Assembly: GCA_963805985.1 (NCBI GenBank)
Contig: CAWDWG010000010.1
Span: 186,001 to 250,000 of the forward strand
Source: Bog-257 sp963805985
Lineage (GTDB): Bacteria; Acidobacteriota; Terriglobia; Terriglobales; Acidobacteriaceae
Direction: 5' to 3'
DNA length: 64,000 bases
Shown here: piece after piece, positions 43,787 to 53,061 of the stretch
Layout of the letters: each line of letters starts with the position of its first letter
Numbering within the stretch: the first letter of the stretch is position 1
Position numbers and translations under genes: made by a program
Notes under the pieces: model-generated
The model's database searches: none
Told to the model about the DNA's origin: nothing
The model's input: only the letters and a program-made list of their open reading frames with translations

Positions 43787-44209
43787 TCATTGTAGTCCGG
43801 CGGGCCGCAGAGCTGCGAGTTCGAGAAACTTTCGCACCGTAACGATGGCAATGCCTTCGTAGGAGCCAAGCTGCAGTAGGTGGCGATCGCCGCTGACAAC
43901 AGAATCAGCACTACCGGCGACGGCGGCTTCCACCACCCGATTATCGTCCGGGTCACCTCTGATGACATTCAAAACGAAAGCGGGCTCGACCAGCCCTGCA
44001 ATGCTTTCGAGCTTGCGGCGAATGAGCGCAGCGTCTTCCGCTTTCACCTCAAACTTGTCGCGTAATTTTTCGTCGAGTTCGTCAAGCAGTGCGGAGGAAG
44101 TCAAAAGCGTGAAGGCTCGCTGCAGCGCGAGGTCGAGAAACAGGCCGGGCAGTCCGCCGAACATGAACGCCGAAACATAGATATTCGTATCCGCGACGAC
44201 GCGGATCAT
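43787..44209 (-). CDS. PIN-domain toxin
   Basis: 140 residues. PIN active-site acids: D7 in VVADTNIYVSAF, E44 in LLDELDEKL, D87 in RGDPDDNRVVEAA and D107 in VVSGDRHLL. The family resembles putative toxins of the COG1569 type. Its start overlaps the antitoxin stop by 4 bp (ATGA). It should be an RNase neutralised by the upstream gene product. Confidence 0.85.
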   Translation of the reverse strand: MIRVVADTNIYVSAFMFGGLPGLFLDLALQRAFTLLTSSALLDELDEKLRDKFEVKAEDAALIRRKLESIAGLVEPAFVLNVIRGDPDDNRVVEAAVAGSADSVVSGDRHLLQLGSYEGIAIVTVRKFLELAALRPAGLQ

Positions 44210-44469
44210 CCGGTTCTGCGTTGCCGCTTTTCTCGGCGGAAGTCATCCGACAGTTGTTCCACGTCGGCTTCCGATCGTATTGCGAGAGCCCGCCCGGTAC
44301 GGCGAGTACGGCGCAGGAGAGCATCCCATTCCGCATTCGTCGTCAGGTAGCGCCGCAGAGCTTCGCGAAGCAGTTCGCTCATGCTCCTACGTTCGCGGCG
44401 TGCGAGGGACTGTGCCTCAAGCAAGAGCTCCGGAGGGAGGGTGATCGAAACTGTCTTGCCACCGGGCAT
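44206..44469 (-). CDS. ribbon-helix-helix antitoxin
   Basis: 87 residues from the ATG at 44469; the frame allows seven more residues to 44490. KTVSITLPPELLLEAQSLAR followed by RRSMSELLREALRRYL is a clear ribbon-helix-helix domain. The acidic C-terminal part (RSEADVEQLSDDFRRE) would block the PIN toxin. It is translationally coupled to the toxin. Confidence 0.82.
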   Translation of the reverse strand: MPGGKTVSITLPPELLLEAQSLARRERRSMSELLREALRRYLTTNAEWDALLRRTRRTGRALAIRSEADVEQLSDDFRREKRQRRTG

Positions 44470-44574
44470 GACCACAGTGTAGAGCAGCATCCGCGATTTT
44501 CAAACGACGTTCTGACGCGGACCAACTGATTCGTCGTCCGTTATAATCGGCTCTCGTTATTAGGGAGCCAGCCC

Positions 44575-45480
44575 ATGCCACGCGGCATCATGCCTCGCCG
44601 GCCATCGCGCAGCGGACGTCAGGAGAAGGTTTCGAGTGCAGCTGCGCGCGCGAAGGCGCGAATCGCGTCGTCGCGCCCAAGCCCCGCCCTAGCCAAAACA
44701 GGGCTAGAACGGGCCACCCAGGCAAAAGGTGGGGCACTTGCGTCCAAGCGCGCATCCACGTCCAAGTCGCTAGCGAAGCCCAGCGGTAAGCCGCCCAAGG
44801 GCTACAATCCGGTCGCGCCGGCGCGGGTGAGCGAAATTCTGAAGCGGCTGGACGAGCGCTATCCCAAGGCCAATTGCGCACTGCATCACTCGAGTGCGTG
44901 GGAGTTGCTGGTGGCGACGATCCTTTCGGCGCAGTGCACCGACGTGCGCGTCAACATGGTCACGCCTGGATTGTTCCAGAAATATCCGACGCCGGAAGCT
45001 TTCGCGGCGCTTCAGCCTGAGGACTTGCAAGACGACATCCGCTCAACCGGATTTTTTCGTAATAAGGCTAAGTCACTGGTGGGGGCGGCGCGCAAGGTTA
45101 TCGGCGAGTTTGGCGGCGAGGTGCCGCGCACGATGGACGAGTTGCTGACTGTTCCCGGCGTGGCGCGCAAGACAGCGAACGTCGTGCTTGGCAGCTGGTA
45201 CAAGATCGCCGACGGCGTGGTGGTTGACACGCATGTGCAGCGCATCTCGCGGCGACTGGAGCTGACGAAGAACAGCGATCCGGGGAAGATTGAGCAAGAC
45301 CTGATGAAGGTGATCCCGCGCGAGAAGTGGATTCTGTTCTCGCACCAGATCATCCTGCACGGCCGCGCGCTGTGCCTGGCACGAAATCCCAAGTGCGCCG
45401 ATTGTCCCCTGGAGAATATCTGCCACGCCGGAGATAAGACGTGGAGCACGGTGGACATGCACAAGAACGCGAAGTTGTGA
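44575..45480 (+). CDS. nth: endonuclease III
   Basis: 301 residues, longer than the usual 210-230 because of an Arg/Lys/Ser/Ala-rich N-terminal tail of about 75 residues. The core has SAQCTDVRVNMVTPGLFQKY, the helix-hairpin-helix LLTVPGVARKTANVVLG with the catalytic Lys, the catalytic Asp in VVVDTHVQRISRRL, and the iron-sulfur cluster ligands in CLARNPKCADCPLENIC (Cys-x6-Cys-x2-Cys-x5-Cys). It excises oxidised pyrimidines and nicks abasic sites. The basic tail may bind DNA nonspecifically; a start further downstream cannot be ruled out. Confidence 0.93.
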   Translation: MPRGIMPRRPSRSGRQEKVSSAAARAKARIASSRPSPALAKTGLERATQAKGGALASKRASTSKSLAKPSGKPPKGYNPVAPARVSEILKRLDERYPKANCALHHSSAWELLVATILSAQCTDVRVNMVTPGLFQKYPTPEAFAALQPEDLQDDIRSTGFFRNKAKSLVGAARKVIGEFGGEVPRTMDELLTVPGVARKTANVVLGSWYKIADGVVVDTHVQRISRRLELTKNSDPGKIEQDLMKVIPREKWILFSHQIILHGRALCLARNPKCADCPLENICHAGDKTWSTVDMHKNAKL

Positions 45481-45491
45481 GGAGAAGCAAC

Positions 45492-45523
45492 TAGCTATTA
45501 GCTATTAGCTATTAGCTATTAGC
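45492..45523. repeat. TAGCTAT heptamer tandem repeat
   Basis: Four full copies of TAGCTAT plus TAGC, directly after the nth stop. A candidate phase-variable or slippage-prone tract, but not within a gene. Confidence 0.9.
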
Positions 45524-45623
45524 GAAGAGGCGGCGGGATCAATTCGGGCCGCCGGGCTGGGGAAGGAAATAACGGGCCCAGACGCGGGCCTGAAGGCCCG
45601 CTCTACCAGAGCAACCTCGCGTC

Positions 45624-46142
45624 TCACTGCACCTTGAAAGGCGCGAAGTGGCCCAACTTGTCCAAATCCAGACGCAGGTTGCACTGGCCGGGGGCGATGT
45701 GCTCCAGGGCGACGTTTAGGTCGCCCTCGGGACTCGGCAGCTCGCCTGAATCCATGGGCACGCGCACCAGGTCATTCTTCTCGTCATAGGCGCCGGTCAT
45801 GTCGGTGCTCTTGGAGACGATTAGGGTCCACTGCTTCGAGGATGGAATCACGAACAGCGTGTAAGCGCCAACGCCGAGGTTATGCGCGCCGATCACGACG
45901 GGCGCGTTAGTGAAAAGCGTCATCGGCTTGCCGCCCGGCGCCCAAGGTTTGCCGAACGGAACCTGCGTTCCAACGCCCTTCTTCAGATTGACGGTGACGT
46001 GTTGATACTGGATGACCAGTTGTTTTTCTTCATCAAAGTTGCAGGTTGTCGTGCCGGTTGAAGAGGAGCTGTCCTGCGCGACGGCCGCGCAGGCTAAGAA
46101 GATGGAAGCGAGGATAATGGCGCAGGAAGTGACGCGGTGCAT
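45624..46142 (-). CDS. DUF2911 family exported protein
   Basis: 172 residues with a signal peptide (MHRVTSCAIILASIFLACAA, then AVAQ) and a ribosome site GGAGG. The core follows the DUF2911 pattern: GKPWAPGGKPMTLFTNAPVV, GAHNLGVGAYTLFVIPS, KQWTLIVSKS and LVRVPMDSGELPSPEGDLNV. Function unknown. DUF2911 proteins are common in Acidobacteria and Bacteroidetes. The gene is divergent from the ABC exporter. Confidence 0.88.
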   Translation of the reverse strand: MHRVTSCAIILASIFLACAAVAQDSSSSTGTTTCNFDEEKQLVIQYQHVTVNLKKGVGTQVPFGKPWAPGGKPMTLFTNAPVVIGAHNLGVGAYTLFVIPSSKQWTLIVSKSTDMTGAYDEKNDLVRVPMDSGELPSPEGDLNVALEHIAPGQCNLRLDLDKLGHFAPFKVQ

Positions 46143-46414
46143 AACCGGCCTCCAAAGGCGACAGTTTAGAAGTTTGTAGGATTCCGGTCTGTGATATTAA
46201 ACCGGGAAAACGGGAAATGGCTATGCTTTGTTACCTACCCGATACGGGGCATTCTTGAATATCGCTGAAATTGCTACCATTTAAGCGGGGGGCGATGAAA
46301 CTGTCGCGGCGTTTTCCGCATCTTTCCAACCGTATTCTCGGCCAGAAGCGCAATCCTCATCGTTGGTAGGACGGAACCACCGCCGGCGCGGCCACACGGT
46401 TACTGCGTAAGCTC

Positions 46415-47758
46415 ATGACGGAAAGCCACAAGACGCACGTCAGCGCATGGCAGGAGCGGCTCTCGGCGATGCGCAACATGCCGCCGGTGCTGAAGATCGT
46501 CTGGGATTCCGGACGGCTGGTGGTGACGCTGGGCTTCGTCTTCCGGCTGTTTGCGGCGCTGCAGCCGGTGGGCATTCTGTATGTCGGCAAGCTCATTTTC
46601 GACACGGTCGCGCATACCCCGTCGCATCAGGGCTTTCCGCATCGGCTGTGGTGGCTGGTGGCGATCGAGTTCGTCATCGCCGTAGTGGGCAATATTCTGA
46701 CCCGGACCATCGACTATCTGGATTCCGTCCTGGCCGACAAATACACGCGCCACGTCAGCATTCGCGTGATGAAACACGCGGCCGAACTGGACGTGATCGC
46801 GTACGAAGATCCGGTGTTTTACGACCGGCTGGAGCGCGCGCGGGTGCAGGCGACCGACCGGCTGGCGATGATCCAGATGCTGGGCCGGCTGGTGCAGCAA
46901 GTGATCACGACGATTACCCTGTCGGCGACCATTATTTACTACTCGCCGTGGCTGCTGCTGCTGCTGATTGCGGGGGTGGTGCCGGCGTTCGTCGGCGAGA
47001 GCCACTTCGCGTTTCTGGGCTATGCCAAGAATTTCCGCCAGACGCCGATCCGCCGCAAGCTGGATTATCTGCGGCTGGTGGGCGGCAGCAAGGAAGCCGC
47101 GAAGGAGCTGAAGCTCTTCGGGCTGAGCAAGTTTTTGACCGACCGCTTCACGCGCTTCTCGGACGAAGTTTACGAAGAGAATGTCGCGCTGTCGAAGCGC
47201 AAGTTGATCTGGGGAAATTTGCTGTCGATCATCGGCTCGCTTGGGTATTACTCGGCGTATGTGTACGTGATCTGGCGGACGGTGGTGGGCGCGCTGAGCA
47301 TCGGAACCTTGTATTTGCTGGCAGGCGCGATCCTGCAAGCCAGCACGCAAATCCAGATGATCTTCTCGACGCTCTCCGGCGTCGCCGATCAAGCGCTGTT
47401 CCTCACCGATCTGCTGGCGTTTTTCGAGATGCAGCCGACGATCCGGTCGAAGCCCAACGCGCTGCCGGCGCCGCGGCCCATCCGGCGCGGCTTTGAGTTT
47501 CGCAACGTCAGCGTTTGCTTATCCGGGAAGCGAGCGGCGGATCCTGAAGAACCTCGACTTCACACTGCATGTGGGCGAGCGGGTGGCGCTGATCGGCGAA
47601 AATGGCCAGGGCAAGACCACGATCGTGAAGCTGATCACGCGGCTGTACGACCCGACCGAGGGGCAGGTGCTGCTGGACGGCGTGGATTTGCGCGACTACA
47701 GCCTGGAAGATCTTTACAAGGAGATTGGCGTAATTTTTCAGGATTTCATGCGATATGA
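46415..47758 (+). CDS. ABC exporter, transmembrane part, frameshifted
   Basis: The true protein is seen up to about residue 366 (FEFRNVSV at 47490-47513). It has six membrane spans typical of type-IV ABC exporters (WWLVAIEFVIAVVGNILT, WLLLLLIAGVVPAFVGE, GSLGYYSAYVYVIWRTVVGA) and a helical core (LERARVQATDRLAMIQMLGR). The last ~80 residues in this frame (CLSGKRAADPEEPRLHTACG onward) are nonsense. Removing one base near 47511-47512 joins it to the ATPase part. It adjoins a cyclic-glucan-synthase-like gene, as NdvA adjoins NdvB in some rhizobia, so glucan export is a reasonable guess. Confidence 0.8.
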   Translation: MTESHKTHVSAWQERLSAMRNMPPVLKIVWDSGRLVVTLGFVFRLFAALQPVGILYVGKLIFDTVAHTPSHQGFPHRLWWLVAIEFVIAVVGNILTRTIDYLDSVLADKYTRHVSIRVMKHAAELDVIAYEDPVFYDRLERARVQATDRLAMIQMLGRLVQQVITTITLSATIIYYSPWLLLLLIAGVVPAFVGESHFAFLGYAKNFRQTPIRRKLDYLRLVGGSKEAAKELKLFGLSKFLTDRFTRFSDEVYEENVALSKRKLIWGNLLSIIGSLGYYSAYVYVIWRTVVGALSIGTLYLLAGAILQASTQIQMIFSTLSGVADQALFLTDLLAFFEMQPTIRSKPNALPAPRPIRRGFEFRNVSVCLSGKRAADPEEPRLHTACGRAGGADRRKWPGQDHDREADHAAVRPDRGAGAAGRRGFARLQPGRSLQGDWRNFSGFHAI

Positions 47759-48236
47759 GATGACCGCCCGCGAGAACATTGCGGTGGGGCGCATCGAAGA
47801 AATTGGGAACACCGGGGAGATCGTGTCGGCTGCGCATAAGAGCCTGGCGGATGAGGTGATCGCCAAGCTGCCCGACAGTTACGAGCAGATGCTGGGGCGG
47901 CGTTTCGAGAGCGGCGTTGATCTCTCGGGCGGCGAGTGGCAGAAGCTGGCGCTGGCGCGGGCGTATTTGCGCGATGCGCAGCTGCTGATTCTGGACGAGC
48001 CGACAGCGGCGCTGGACGCGCGCAGCGAGTACGAAGTCTTCGAGCGCTTTGCCGAGCTGACCGGCGGCAAGATGGCGCTGTTCATCTCGCATCGATTTTC
48101 CACGGTTCGCATGGCGGACCGGATTGTTGTGCTGGCCGATGGGCGCATCTCAGAAGATGGCAGTCACGAGAAGCTGATGGCGCTGGGCGGGCAGTATGCC
48201 GAGATGTTCGAGTTGCAGGCGGCGAGTTACCGGTAA
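47493..48236 (+). CDS. ABC exporter, ATPase part after frameshift
   Basis: From about 47513 on the frame reads FAYPGSERRILKNLDFTLHV, then the Walker A loop GENGQGKTTIVKL, the Q-loop VIFQDFMRYEMT, the signature LSGGEWQKLALARA, Walker B LLILDEPTAALD and the switch His in FISHRFSTVRMAD. All catalytic motifs are present. The codons before 47513 are a chance extension. If made as a separate protein from GTG at 47493 it would be a stand-alone ATPase, but the fit to the upstream part argues for one broken gene. Confidence 0.82.
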   Translation: MSFATSAFAYPGSERRILKNLDFTLHVGERVALIGENGQGKTTIVKLITRLYDPTEGQVLLDGVDLRDYSLEDLYKEIGVIFQDFMRYEMTARENIAVGRIEEIGNTGEIVSAAHKSLADEVIAKLPDSYEQMLGRRFESGVDLSGGEWQKLALARAYLRDAQLLILDEPTAALDARSEYEVFERFAELTGGKMALFISHRFSTVRMADRIVVLADGRISEDGSHEKLMALGGQYAEMFELQAASYR

Positions 48237-48556
48237 GGCTTAGCTGGTAGAGCGGACCTTCAGGCCCGCGTCCTGCACCGAAAAACAGCGGGCTTTAGTC
48301 CCGGCTTGAGAAAAGCGTGCCCTGATTATTGCTGTCATCCCGAGCGGAGCCCGCTTCGGGCGGAGCCGAGGGATCTGCGGTTTGCCCGAAGTGGTATCCA
48401 GCTGCGAGCGAACCGCAGGTCCTTCGACTGCGCGTCCGCCCGATCCGCAAAAGAAGCGGATCGGGAAAACCGGGCGGACGCTCCGCTCAGGATGACAACT
48501 TAGGTGAGAAGTGCCGTAGACGCTGGCCTGAAGGCCAACTCTACCGAATAGAAACC
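48237..48556. repeat. intergenic region with paired half-elements
   Basis: GCGGACCTTCAGGCCCGC near 48250, then facing half-elements at 48333-48382 and 48411-48497 (TGTCATCCCGAGCGGAG ... GCTCAGGATGACA) with an internal GC-rich hairpin. No gene seen; the open frame of the next gene passes through it without protein-like sequence. Confidence 0.65.
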
Positions 48557-51214
48557 ATGGCCGTAGCCAATCACAGAGACGTGGTGGAGATCGCCGACCG
48601 GGCGGAGCCCGCGCCGAAGCACGGCCCGCAGCGCGAGGCCAGCCTCGGCCAGGCCGCGCGGCATTGGGCGAACGGGCTCTCGTGGCTGCCGGCTGTCAAG
48701 CAATCCAGTCACTACGCCGAGCGCGTGGCCGCGCTCAATCGCCGGCTGGAGCCGCTGCTTGCTCAGCTGGATTTCACGCTCGATCCCGATGAGCAGCTTC
48801 CTGAAGACCTGCAGTGGATGTTCGACAACGTGCGCCTGGTGCGCATGACGCAGGGCGATGTGAAGCAGGCGGTGGCTTCGTTGCGGCGCGTGCCGCATGC
48901 GCGCACGCCGGACAAAACCGTCATGCCGCGCGTGCTGGCCATCGCGCAGGATTTCCTGCAGGCGGTCGAGTATCAGTATTCCGACCGCGCCTTCGCGACT
49001 TACGTTGAAGCCTTCCAGTCGCTGATCGTCCTCAACGTGAACGAGCTTTCGCTGCTCGGTCCGGCGATGAAGCTGGTGGTGCTGGAGGAGTACGTCACGC
49101 GCGGCGAGGAAGTTCTGCAAACGCCGGAAGGCGAGCGCAACATCAGTATGCTGATCGGCTCGATGCGCGATCTTTCCGAAGCGCCGTGGAAGGAATTGCT
49201 GGAGCCGCTGATCGTCTTCGAGCAAGTCCTGGCGCAGGATCCGGCGAAGGCTTACGCGCGCATGGATTATGCCAGCCGCGAGCTCTATCGCCACACCGTG
49301 ACGCATTACGCCGAGCACTCCGACTGTTCGGAGTTGGAGATCGCAGGCACTGGGCTGGAGCTGGCGGAGGAGTCGACGAAGCATCCGGCGAGCGATCCGC
49401 GCCTCGCGTGGCGACGCTCGCATGTGGGCTATTACCTGATCGGCGAAGGTGCGCGGCAGCTGCGGGCGCGGGCGGGAGTGCGGCTGCCGTTCAGCGAAAG
49501 CGTGCAGGAATTCCTGCGCCGACATCCCGACGAGTTCTATCTCGGCGGCATCGAGATTCTGACCTTGCTGATCGTGCTGGCGATCATGACGCCGGTGTTC
49601 AGTATCTTCAACACATTCCTCGGGCGCATCTTCGCGATTCTGGTGTTGCTGCTGCCGGCAAGCCAGAGCGCGGTCGAGGTGATGAATTACCTGACCACGG
49701 CGCTGCTGCGGCCGCGCATTCTGCCCAAGCTCGACTTCTCCGAAGGCATTCCCGACGACTGCGTGACCATGGTCGTGGTGCCGACGCTGCTGCTCAGCGA
49801 GAAGCAGGTGCGGCATCTGGTGGACGATCTCGAGGTGCGCTATCTCGGCAACTCCAGCGCCAACCTGCACTACGCGCTGCTGAGCGATATGCCCGACTCG
49901 GCCGAGGCGCCCAACGAAGACGATCCGCTGGTGGAGCTGGCGGCGCGGCTGATTCGCGATCTCAACAAAAAGTACGAAGGCAACGGCTTCGGCACGTTCT
50001 CCCTGTTCCATCGCCATCGCATCTACAACCCGCGCGAAGGCGTATGGATGGGCTGGGAGCGCAAGCGCGGCAAGCTGCTCGACTTCAACCGGCTGATCAA
50101 CGACAAGTACGACAGCTTCCCGGTAAAGATCGGCGACCTGTCGCTGCTGCCGCGGGTGCGCTTTGTGCTGACGCTCGACAGCGATACCGAACTGCCGCGC
50201 GGCACCGCGCATCGGCTGGTGGGCGCGATGGCGCATCCGCTGAACCAGGCGATCATCGATCCGCGCGAGAACATCGTCGTCGCCGGCTACGGGATCTTGC
50301 AGCCGCGCGTCGGCATCAGCGTGCAGAGCGCGTCGCAGTCGCGGCTGGCCAGCATTTATTCCGGGCAGACGGGATTCGACATCTACACGCGCGCGACGTC
50401 CGACGTTTATCAGGACCTGAAGGGCGAAGGCATTTTTGCCGGCAAGGGAATTTACGAAGTCGAGACGCTCAGCAAGGTGCTGGAGCATCGCTTCCCGCGC
50501 AATGCGCTGCTCAGCCACGATCTCATCGAGGGCGCGTACGCGCGTGCCGGGCTGGTCAGCGATGTCGAACTGATCGACGATTATCCTTCGCACTACAGCG
50601 CTTACAACCGCCGCAAGCATCGCTGGGTGCGGGGCGACTGGCAGATCGTAAGCTGGCTCTTCGGATCGGTGCCCGACGAGAGCGGCCGCCGCGTGCCCAA
50701 TCCCATTTCGTTTCTCTCGCGCTGGAAGATTCTGGACAATCTGCGGCGCAGCCTGGTCGAGCCGGGAATCTTTCTGCTCTTCGTGCTGGGCTGGACCGCG
50801 CTGCCCGGCAGCCCGCTGTACTGGACGCTGGTGACGATCGCGATTCTGTTTGTGCCGCCGTGGTTCCAGTTTGCGTTCTCGGTGGTGCGGGCGCTGATCG
50901 CAGGACAGCTCAGTCCGATTCGCGATGCCATTGTCGGGCTGGGCAAGGCGATGGTCGGCGTCTTCCTGACGCTCACCTTCCTGGCGCACCAGACACTGAT
51001 CTCGATCGACGCGGTGTTTCGTACGTTCTATCGCCGCCTGATTTCGCGGCAGCGGCTGCTGCAGTGGGAGACCGCGGCCGAAGCTGAGCTGGTCATCAGC
51101 AAGCGCACGTTTGTCGATGTGCTGCTGAACTGGACGCCGGCGGTCGCGCTCGTTGTCGGCGTGATCGTGCATTACCCCATCGTCACGCACTGCCCGACGC
51201 GCTGCCGATTTTGA
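48557..51214 (+). CDS. cyclic beta-glucan synthase-like, GT part, frameshifted
   Basis: 885 residues from ATG at 48557. The N-terminal ~300 residues are helical; two spans follow near residues 335-390 (EILTLLIVLAIMTPVFSIFN, FAILVLLLPASQSAVEVMNY). The glycosyltransferase domain resembles the GT84 domain of NdvB/ChvB: LTLDSDTELPRGTAHRLVGA with the DxD acids, LLSHDLIEGAYARAGLVSDV, and NRRKHRWVRGDWQIVSWLFG as the acceptor QxxRW-like block. Four more spans follow. The frame fails after VALVVGVIVHY at about 51175, where a missing base in a C-run would restore the next part. NdvB polymerises UDP-glucose into cyclic beta-1,2-glucan. Confidence 0.85.
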   Translation: MAVANHRDVVEIADRAEPAPKHGPQREASLGQAARHWANGLSWLPAVKQSSHYAERVAALNRRLEPLLAQLDFTLDPDEQLPEDLQWMFDNVRLVRMTQGDVKQAVASLRRVPHARTPDKTVMPRVLAIAQDFLQAVEYQYSDRAFATYVEAFQSLIVLNVNELSLLGPAMKLVVLEEYVTRGEEVLQTPEGERNISMLIGSMRDLSEAPWKELLEPLIVFEQVLAQDPAKAYARMDYASRELYRHTVTHYAEHSDCSELEIAGTGLELAEESTKHPASDPRLAWRRSHVGYYLIGEGARQLRARAGVRLPFSESVQEFLRRHPDEFYLGGIEILTLLIVLAIMTPVFSIFNTFLGRIFAILVLLLPASQSAVEVMNYLTTALLRPRILPKLDFSEGIPDDCVTMVVVPTLLLSEKQVRHLVDDLEVRYLGNSSANLHYALLSDMPDSAEAPNEDDPLVELAARLIRDLNKKYEGNGFGTFSLFHRHRIYNPREGVWMGWERKRGKLLDFNRLINDKYDSFPVKIGDLSLLPRVRFVLTLDSDTELPRGTAHRLVGAMAHPLNQAIIDPRENIVVAGYGILQPRVGISVQSASQSRLASIYSGQTGFDIYTRATSDVYQDLKGEGIFAGKGIYEVETLSKVLEHRFPRNALLSHDLIEGAYARAGLVSDVELIDDYPSHYSAYNRRKHRWVRGDWQIVSWLFGSVPDESGRRVPNPISFLSRWKILDNLRRSLVEPGIFLLFVLGWTALPGSPLYWTLVTIAILFVPPWFQFAFSVVRALIAGQLSPIRDAIVGLGKAMVGVFLTLTFLAHQTLISIDAVFRTFYRRLISRQRLLQWETAAEAELVISKRTFVDVLLNWTPAVALVVGVIVHYPIVTHCPTRCRF

Positions 51215-53061
51215 TTTTGTGGGCGATCGGCAAGCCGGTGTCGGTGTGGCTGAATCGGCCGCCGCGTCCGCTGCACAGGAACATCACGGTGCAGGACCAG
51301 CGCTTCCTGCGCCGCGCCGCGATGCATATCTGGCGCTACTACTCGGAATTCAGCACGGCGGAGCACAACTGGCTGATACCCGACAACGTGCAGGAAGAGC
51401 CGGCCAGAATCGCCGCGCGGCTCTCGCCGACGAATCTCGGATTTCTCTTCAACGCGCGGCAGGTGGCGTGCGAGTTCGGATATCTCACCGTGCCGGAGTT
51501 CGTGGAGCAGACGCTTCACACGCTCGACACGGTCGCAAAGCTGCCGAAAGATCACGGACATCTCTACAACTGGTATGACACGCGCACGCTGGTTCCTGAC
51601 AAGCCACGATTCATCTCGACCGTCGACAGCGGCAATCTGCTGGCATCGCTGATCACGTTGAAGGGCGGATGTCAGGACTTGCTATCGCGGCCGCTGCTGA
51701 ATCCCGCGCTGCTCGATGGCTACGCGGATTTTCTCTGCGCGCTGGCTGAGCACGAAGTCATCTCGAAGAAGATCGCGCAGAGCTTCGAAAAGCCGAGCGG
51801 GGAGCATTGGCTGGATCGGTTGTTGTCGTCGGTGGAGATTCCGGCGCCGAGCGACAAGCAGGAAGATGCGAAGTGGTTTGCCGAGCAGGCTACGGGTCTC
51901 GTCGATCACGTCCGGCGCGGCATCAGCGAATATCTGCCGTGGCTGCTGGCCGAATTCACGCCGTTGCGAGCCGACAATACGCTCACGACGCTGATGGATT
52001 GCGACCAGCTTGCGCTGTCGCGTCTGCCGGAGTGCGCAGCGCAGTTGCAGGCCAAGCTGGAGATGAGCCTGACGCTGGGGATGGAGCATCCTGAGTTGCG
52101 CGAGAAGCTGCTGGAACTGCTGCCCGCGGCGCGAGTGAATGGGCTGCGACTGGTTGAGCAACTGCGCTCAATCGTGGCGCAATGCGAGCGAATGGCGCGG
52201 GAGATGGATTTCGCCTTCCTGCTTGACCGGCGACGCAAGCTGCTCTCGATCGGCAGCGATGGCGAGACCGGCAAGGTCCACGCCGCATGCTACGACCTGC
52301 TTGCCTCGGAAGCGCGCATCGCTGCATTTCTCGCGGTCGCGAAGGACGACATTCCGCAGGAGAGCTGGTTCCTGCTGAGCAGGTCCCACGTTGTGGTATA
52401 TGGGCGTCCGGTGCTGATGTCGTGGACGGGAACCATGTTCGAGTACCTGATGCCGGCGTTGTGGATGCGTTCGTTTCCGCAGACCATGCTGGAAAACACG
52501 AAGGAAGCCGCGGTCTTCGCGCAGCAGAATTATGCGCATGACAAAGGCATTCCGTGGGGCATTTCGGAGTGCGCGTTTGCGAAGGTGGAAGAGAATGGCG
52601 CGTACGGATATCGCGCGTTCGGCGTGCCGCAGGTGGCGATACAGCAGGATGAGGAGCGGCTGGTCGTCGCGCCCTATGCCACGATGCTGGCGCTGGCGGT
52701 CGATCCCGCTGAGGCGGTGCGCAATCTGCGCTGGATGACGAAGAAGGGGTGGTTTGGCAAGTACGGCTATTACGAGTCGGCCGACTTCACGCGCGACGTG
52801 CGGCCCTCGCGGCGGCAGCGGTTTGCGCTGGTGCGCTCGTGGATGGTGCATCATCAGGGAATGAGCCTGCTGGCGATTGCGAACTTCCTGAAGGACGGCG
52901 TGGTGCAGCAGTGGTTCAGCCGCGATGCGCGGGTGCAGGCGACGGAGTTGTTGCTGCAGGAGCGGCCCGCGGGACAGGTGGCGGGCAAGCCGGAGAAGAA
53001 GCGGCGCGGGAAAGCGGCGAAGAGAAAGCCGCGGTCGGTGTTAGTGAGTAAGACTGGTTGA
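51211..53061 (+). CDS. cyclic beta-glucan synthase-like, glycoamylase-like part
   Basis: The real sequence in this frame begins near 51179 (HRHALPDALPILILWAIGKP). The rest matches the glycoamylase-like domain of NdvB: FISTVDSGNLLASLITLKGG, VVVYGRPVLMSWTGTMFEYL, GIPWGISECAFAKVEENGAY, FGKYGYYESADF and MVHHQGMSLLAIANFL. It ends in a basic Lys/Arg tail (KPEKKRRGKAAKRKPRSVLV). The usual GH94 phosphorylase module and CBM of NdvB are absent, so the product is about half normal size. TTG at 51211 is only a nominal start. Confidence 0.8.
   Translation: MILWAIGKPVSVWLNRPPRPLHRNITVQDQRFLRRAAMHIWRYYSEFSTAEHNWLIPDNVQEEPARIAARLSPTNLGFLFNARQVACEFGYLTVPEFVEQTLHTLDTVAKLPKDHGHLYNWYDTRTLVPDKPRFISTVDSGNLLASLITLKGGCQDLLSRPLLNPALLDGYADFLCALAEHEVISKKIAQSFEKPSGEHWLDRLLSSVEIPAPSDKQEDAKWFAEQATGLVDHVRRGISEYLPWLLAEFTPLRADNTLTTLMDCDQLALSRLPECAAQLQAKLEMSLTLGMEHPELREKLLELLPAARVNGLRLVEQLRSIVAQCERMAREMDFAFLLDRRRKLLSIGSDGETGKVHAACYDLLASEARIAAFLAVAKDDIPQESWFLLSRSHVVVYGRPVLMSWTGTMFEYLMPALWMRSFPQTMLENTKEAAVFAQQNYAHDKGIPWGISECAFAKVEENGAYGYRAFGVPQVAIQQDEERLVVAPYATMLALAVDPAEAVRNLRWMTKKGWFGKYGYYESADFTRDVRPSRRQRFALVRSWMVHHQGMSLLAIANFLKDGVVQQWFSRDARVQATELLLQERPAGQVAGKPEKKRRGKAAKRKPRSVLVSKTG

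Noticed and set aside
48500..51190. 896-residue minus-strand frame rich in His, Arg and Gln
   Set aside because: Shadow of the glucan synthase, which has clear GT motifs on the plus strand.
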